Below are positions 61,378-64,000 of a stretch of DNA of 64,000 nucleotides, piece by piece (within the stretch, counting starts at the first letter, position 1; every line of letters begins with the position of its first letter). A program made the translations under genes and the position numbers. The notes below the pieces were generated by a model. The model made no database searches, was not told the DNA's origin, and saw nothing but the letters and a program-made list of their open reading frames with translations. This stretch comes from Shinella lacus (lineage in GTDB: Bacteria > Pseudomonadota > Alphaproteobacteria > Rhizobiales > Rhizobiaceae), in assembly GCF_010994755.1 (NCBI RefSeq), contig NZ_WHSB02000003.1, positions 620,001 to 684,000 on the forward strand, in the 5' to 3' direction.

Positions 61378-61538
61378 TCAAATACCCCGGAGACGGGCGG
61401 CGCGAACGCATAACGCGTGTATTCGCATTAAATTCCGCACGCCTAGCGAGAACCAAGAATGTGCAAAACTCTCTAAAATTCGGCTAGCGGTTATGGTTAA
61501 TACGAAGATGCACTTTTTGAGTGCAATCCCGAATTGGG

Positions 61539-62471
61539 TCAGGTCCAAGCGTAGCGCACGATATGGAAGAACACGGGGGCTGCGAAGACGAGGCTGTCGG
61601 CGCGATCGAGCACGCCGCCATGGCCCTCGATCATGTGGCCCCAGTCCTTCACGCCGCGGTCGCGCTTGATGGCGGAGGCGACGAGGCCGCCGAAGAAGCC
61701 CATGATGCAGGCGAGCCCCGCAAGGGCACCCGCTTCGAGCGGCGAAAAGGGTGTCAGCCAGTAGAGGCCGGCGCCCAGCACTGAGGCGCTCAAAATGCCG
61801 CCGATCAGGCCCTCCCAGGTTTTTGATGGCGAGACGTTGGGTGCGATCTTGTGGCGGCCGAAGAGCTTTCCAAAAATGTATTGCAGCACGTCGCTGCCCT
61901 GGACGGTGGCGATCAGGAAGGCGATCAGGAGCAGGCCGCGGCCCTCGTTGCCGGGAATGGGCAGCGTCACCAGCGCCGGCACATGGCTGATGCAATAGAC
62001 CGACAGCATGATGCCCCATTGCTGCTCGCTGACCCGTTCGAGGAAGCGGGACGTGTCGCCGCGAATGGCGGTGAGCGCCGGCATGGCGAGGAAGCAGTAG
62101 ACTGGCACGAAGATCGAATAGAGCCCATACCAGTCGATCCAGATCAGGTAATATTGCACCGGGATGACGACCAGGAACATGCCGAGCAGCGTCCAGCGGT
62201 CGGCATGGCGCGTGTTGGTGAGGGTGACGTACTCGCGAAGGGCCGCGAAGGAGACGAAGGCAAAGAGCAGGATGACGCCGCCGGTGCCGAACAGGAAGGC
62301 GACGCTGATGCCCGCGACCATGATCCACCATGCCTTGATGCGGGCATTGAGATTGTCGAGCGTCGCCGGCAGCGGCTTTTCGCTGCGGTAGGACAGTACG
62401 CCCGCGACGAGGCTCGCCGTCACGAGCACGGCGACGAGGCCCAGGAAGAGGCGGGTGGTGTCTTCGCTCAT
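61539..62471 (-). CDS. CDP-diglyceride synthetase (CdsA)-family protein, YnbB-like
   Basis: This encodes 310 residues with about eight helices. The C-terminal signature SPSKTWEGLIGG, then GFFGGLVASAIKRDRGVKDWG and HGGVLDRADSL, is the CdsA motif. The family makes CDP-diacylglycerol from phosphatidic acid and CTP in the inner membrane. The gene order with an acyltransferase and a PAP2/dual-specificity phosphatase resembles E. coli ynbABCD, so this is probably the specialised paralogue rather than the essential cdsA. The ATG overlaps the acyltransferase stop as ATGA. Confidence 0.92.
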   Translation of the reverse strand: MSEDTTRLFLGLVAVLVTASLVAGVLSYRSEKPLPATLDNLNARIKAWWIMVAGISVAFLFGTGGVILLFAFVSFAALREYVTLTNTRHADRWTLLGMFLVVIPVQYYLIWIDWYGLYSIFVPVYCFLAMPALTAIRGDTSRFLERVSEQQWGIMLSVYCISHVPALVTLPIPGNEGRGLLLIAFLIATVQGSDVLQYIFGKLFGRHKIAPNVSPSKTWEGLIGGILSASVLGAGLYWLTPFSPLEAGALAGLACIMGFFGGLVASAIKRDRGVKDWGHMIEGHGGVLDRADSLVFAAPVFFHIVRYAWT

Positions 62472-63124
62472 CGGTGAACATCCTTTTGCGGCGCGAGCAG
62501 GAGAAGAGACTGGCGGGCGCGATCGAGAAAGACCTTGCGGTCCTCTCCCTCTTCCAAAGTCAGCGGCGCGCCAAAAACGACACGGCAGAGCAGCGGGACC
62601 GGCAGCACCGCGCCCTTGGGCAGAACGCGCGACATGTTCTCGATCCAGCAGGGCACGAGCTCGACATCCGGCCGGGCGAGCGCGAGATTGTAGAGGCCGG
62701 AGCGGAAGCGCAGCAGCGGCTCCTCCGTCATGTTGCGCGTGCCCTCGGGAAAGAAGATCAGGGATTCGCCGGCCGCAAGCGCGTCGAGCATCACCTGCAT
62801 CGGATCGGCGGTGCGCTCCACCCAGTTGCGCTCGACGAGGACGGTGCGTAGCAGTTTTTTCGCGATGACGCGGCGGATGGCGCCGGCATTCCAATAGTCC
62901 GCGCCGGCGACGGCGGCGGTGCGGGCACGCTCGCCGGGCGGCAGGCAGGTCGAGACCAGGATGAAATCGCCATGGCTTGCATGATTGGCGAAATAGATGC
63001 GCTGCCGGCCGGTCGGTGCCGATCCGGCCCAGATCGGCCGCACGCCGGTGACGACGCGCGCAAGGCCGGCAAGGGCCGCACCGGACACGACTTGCAACAC
63101 GGAGGCCCCGCCGCCGCTCAGCAT
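62468..63124 (-). CDS. Lysophospholipid acyltransferase family protein (PlsC-like)
   Basis: This encodes 218 residues. The catalytic NHxxxxD motif is YFANHASHGDFIL and the substrate-binding motif is IFFPEGTRN. A hydrophobic N-terminus anchors it to the membrane. It would acylate a lysophospholipid, feeding phosphatidic acid to the downstream CdsA-like enzyme. Its start lies 7 bases inside the preceding gene. Confidence 0.92.
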   Translation of the reverse strand: MLSGGGASVLQVVSGAALAGLARVVTGVRPIWAGSAPTGRQRIYFANHASHGDFILVSTCLPPGERARTAAVAGADYWNAGAIRRVIAKKLLRTVLVERNWVERTADPMQVMLDALAAGESLIFFPEGTRNMTEEPLLRFRSGLYNLALARPDVELVPCWIENMSRVLPKGAVLPVPLLCRVVFGAPLTLEEGEDRKVFLDRARQSLLLLAPQKDVHR

Positions 63125-63558
63125 AGGCAGGCTCCATCCGTCGCGTCGATGAGCAGGATGGCATAGAGCGCCACGGCGATGAGCAGCGATGTGCGTTGCA
63201 GCCAGAGGAGCCGGCGGCAGCCTGCAAGGCGCGTGGCCAACGGTGCCGGTGCGCCGTCGCGGGCGCGAAGCCCCATGCGGGCTAGCACGTCGTCGACGGC
63301 GGAGAGGCCAACGGCCTCCTCGTCATGCGACCCGGCGAGCCGGAACAGGGCGGCATCGAACAGCAGGTGGACCGACAGGGCGAGCGGCATTAGGCAGAAG
63401 GCGAGCAGCAGCCACCAGGCGAGCGGCGCGGCAAAACCATGGGCACCAGCCGTCGGCGGGGCGATGGCGAGGATCAGCAGGGCCACCGCCCCGCCAATGA
63501 AACCATTGCGCCGCAGGCGGCGGGTCGCATCGGCCGTCAGCACGCTCCATTCCGTCAT
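63118..63558 (-). CDS. Membrane protein of unknown function in a phospholipid operon
   Basis: This encodes 146 residues with three predicted helices (GGAVALLILAIAPP, LAWWLLLAFCLMPLALSVHLL, and LIAVALYAILLI). No CDP-alcohol phosphatidyltransferase motif (DGxxAR) is present, so it is not the missing YnbA. It overlaps the phosphatase stop as ATGA and the acyltransferase start by 7 bases, so it is tightly bound to this operon. Confidence 0.75.
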   Translation of the reverse strand: MTEWSVLTADATRRLRRNGFIGGAVALLILAIAPPTAGAHGFAAPLAWWLLLAFCLMPLALSVHLLFDAALFRLAGSHDEEAVGLSAVDDVLARMGLRARDGAPAPLATRLAGCRRLLWLQRTSLLIAVALYAILLIDATDGACLC

Positions 63559-64000
63559 CGCGCCGCCTCTTCGATGACGACATAGGTCTCCAGCGCGATA
63601 TGCACGGGGCGCCCCGTGGCCTTGATCTGGGCGACGGCTGCGGCGCCGCCGGTCGCAAGGCCCGACCGGATCAGCCAGCAGGCCGCAACGACGACGCTGC
63701 GCTGGAAGCCGAGCGCGCAGCAGATGAGGACGGGGCCGTGCCGCCGGGCTTCCTCCACCGCAACAGCCGCTTCGCGGATGCGCGCGGCGGGGACGGGAAG
63801 CAGGTCGAGCGTCGGGAAGGCATACCAGGCGAGGCCGGGGGCCACGACGCCCGGTAGCTCCGCCGCCATGTCGATGACGGCGGCGTAGGTGGAAAGCTCG
63901 CTACGGTTCGGAACCCGGCCGAGGAAGACGCCGTCCGCAATCTCCACCGCCGCCGGAAGCCGTCGCGTCCACCAGCGGACATTTGCGCGCGCGCCGAGCC
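63555..64000 (-). CDS. Dual-specificity phosphatase domain protein (YnbD-like), 5' part off the window
   Basis: The minus frame is open to the right edge and encodes at least 148 residues. The phosphatase loop CALGFQRS fits the Cys-x5-Arg-Ser signature of dual-specificity phosphatases, preceded by RWWTRRLPAAVEIADGVFLGR. In E. coli YnbD the same domain follows a PAP2 membrane phosphatase, which may lie beyond the edge. It is the first visible gene of the phospholipid operon. Confidence 0.8.
   Translation of the reverse strand, partial: LGARANVRWWTRRLPAAVEIADGVFLGRVPNRSELSTYAAVIDMAAELPGVVAPGLAWYAFPTLDLLPVPAARIREAAVAVEEARRHGPVLICCALGFQRSVVVAACWLIRSGLATGGAAAVAQIKATGRPVHIALETYVVIEEAAR

Noticed and set aside
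61509-61525. Hairpin TGCACT-TTTTG-AGTGCA after the CdsA-like gene
   Set aside because: The stem is only 6 base pairs and has no T-run outside it on the minus strand, so it is too weak to call a terminator.
1-64000. tRNA, rRNA, CRISPR arrays, insertion sequences, prophage or plasmid origin
   Set aside because: I looked for cloverleaf-like segments, regular spaced repeats, transposase or integrase motifs and replication genes, and saw none that could be supported.

Overview
This window looks like chromosome or megaplasmid DNA of a Rhizobiaceae-type alphaproteobacterium (Sinorhizobium/Rhizobium/Shinella-like; genus not fixed). The evidence is high GC, tightly overlapped ATGA gene junctions, an imuA-imuB-dnaE2 mutasome behind a GTTC-N7-GTTC SOS box, a PhaA/MrpA antiporter subunit with MrpB-like C-terminus, a rhizobial-style phn/pho phosphonate locus, many PotABCD-type ABC systems, and two copies of a rhizobial intergenic palindrome. 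I saw no tRNA, rRNA, CRISPR, insertion sequence or phage genes.

Layout. 1-2776: 3'-truncated PhaA/MrpA(-B). 2.9-4.0 kb: a small secreted unknown and a DUF2934 protein. 4.0-7.8 kb: a three-gene operon (N-formylglutamate amidohydrolase-like, DUF1704 'QEGLA' metallopeptidase, ATP-grasp ligase). 7.9-9.7 kb: YbaN and a DNA photolyase. 9.7-23.0 kb: the complete carbon-phosphorus lyase locus, phnG-H-I-J-K-L, an acetyltransferase, phnC-D-E-E, a 2H phosphoesterase, phnM-N, with divergent phnF. The phnG/phnF intergenic region holds a Pho box and a perfect inverted repeat suited to PhnF, so the locus appears to answer both to phosphate starvation and to a phosphonate signal. 23.0-27.0 kb: a cobalamin riboswitch followed by a BtuFCD-type importer and a methyltransferase.

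27.0-33.1 kb: RpiR regulator, polyamine-type binding protein and divergent ATPase/permeases with a P1-family (DmpA/BapA) aminopeptidase. 33.2-37.2 kb: a small membrane protein, a 2-hydroxyacid dehydrogenase and a CocE-type hydrolase. 37.2-42.7 kb: SOS mutagenesis operon imuA-imuB-dnaE2. 42.8-43.6 kb: two convergent ElaB/YqjD-like proteins sharing a terminator. 43.6-48.0 kb: GlxA-type regulator, an SDR, an EamA exporter and a divergent MocR regulator.

48.0-56.4 kb is the most interesting accessory region: an ABC importer, an SDR, a GntR regulator, an APH-fold kinase and an AGXT2L-type PLP phospho-lyase. Two copies of the motif GATRCTTGATGCATC flank the GntR gene, one before the SDR and one in the divergent promoter of the kinase. 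Together they suggest a regulon that imports an amino alcohol or hydroxylated amino acid, phosphorylates it and eliminates phosphate and ammonia. 56.4-59.4 kb: a partly decayed D-amino-acid operon (C45 peptidase remnant, internally deleted dadA, an intact racemase fused to a metal-ligand-less arginase-like domain, RidA). 59.4-61.4 kb: an MHYT-GGDEF-EAL protein. 61.5-64.0 kb: a phospholipid operon (CdsA-like, acyltransferase, membrane protein, dual-specificity phosphatase running off the right edge) resembling E. coli ynbABCD.
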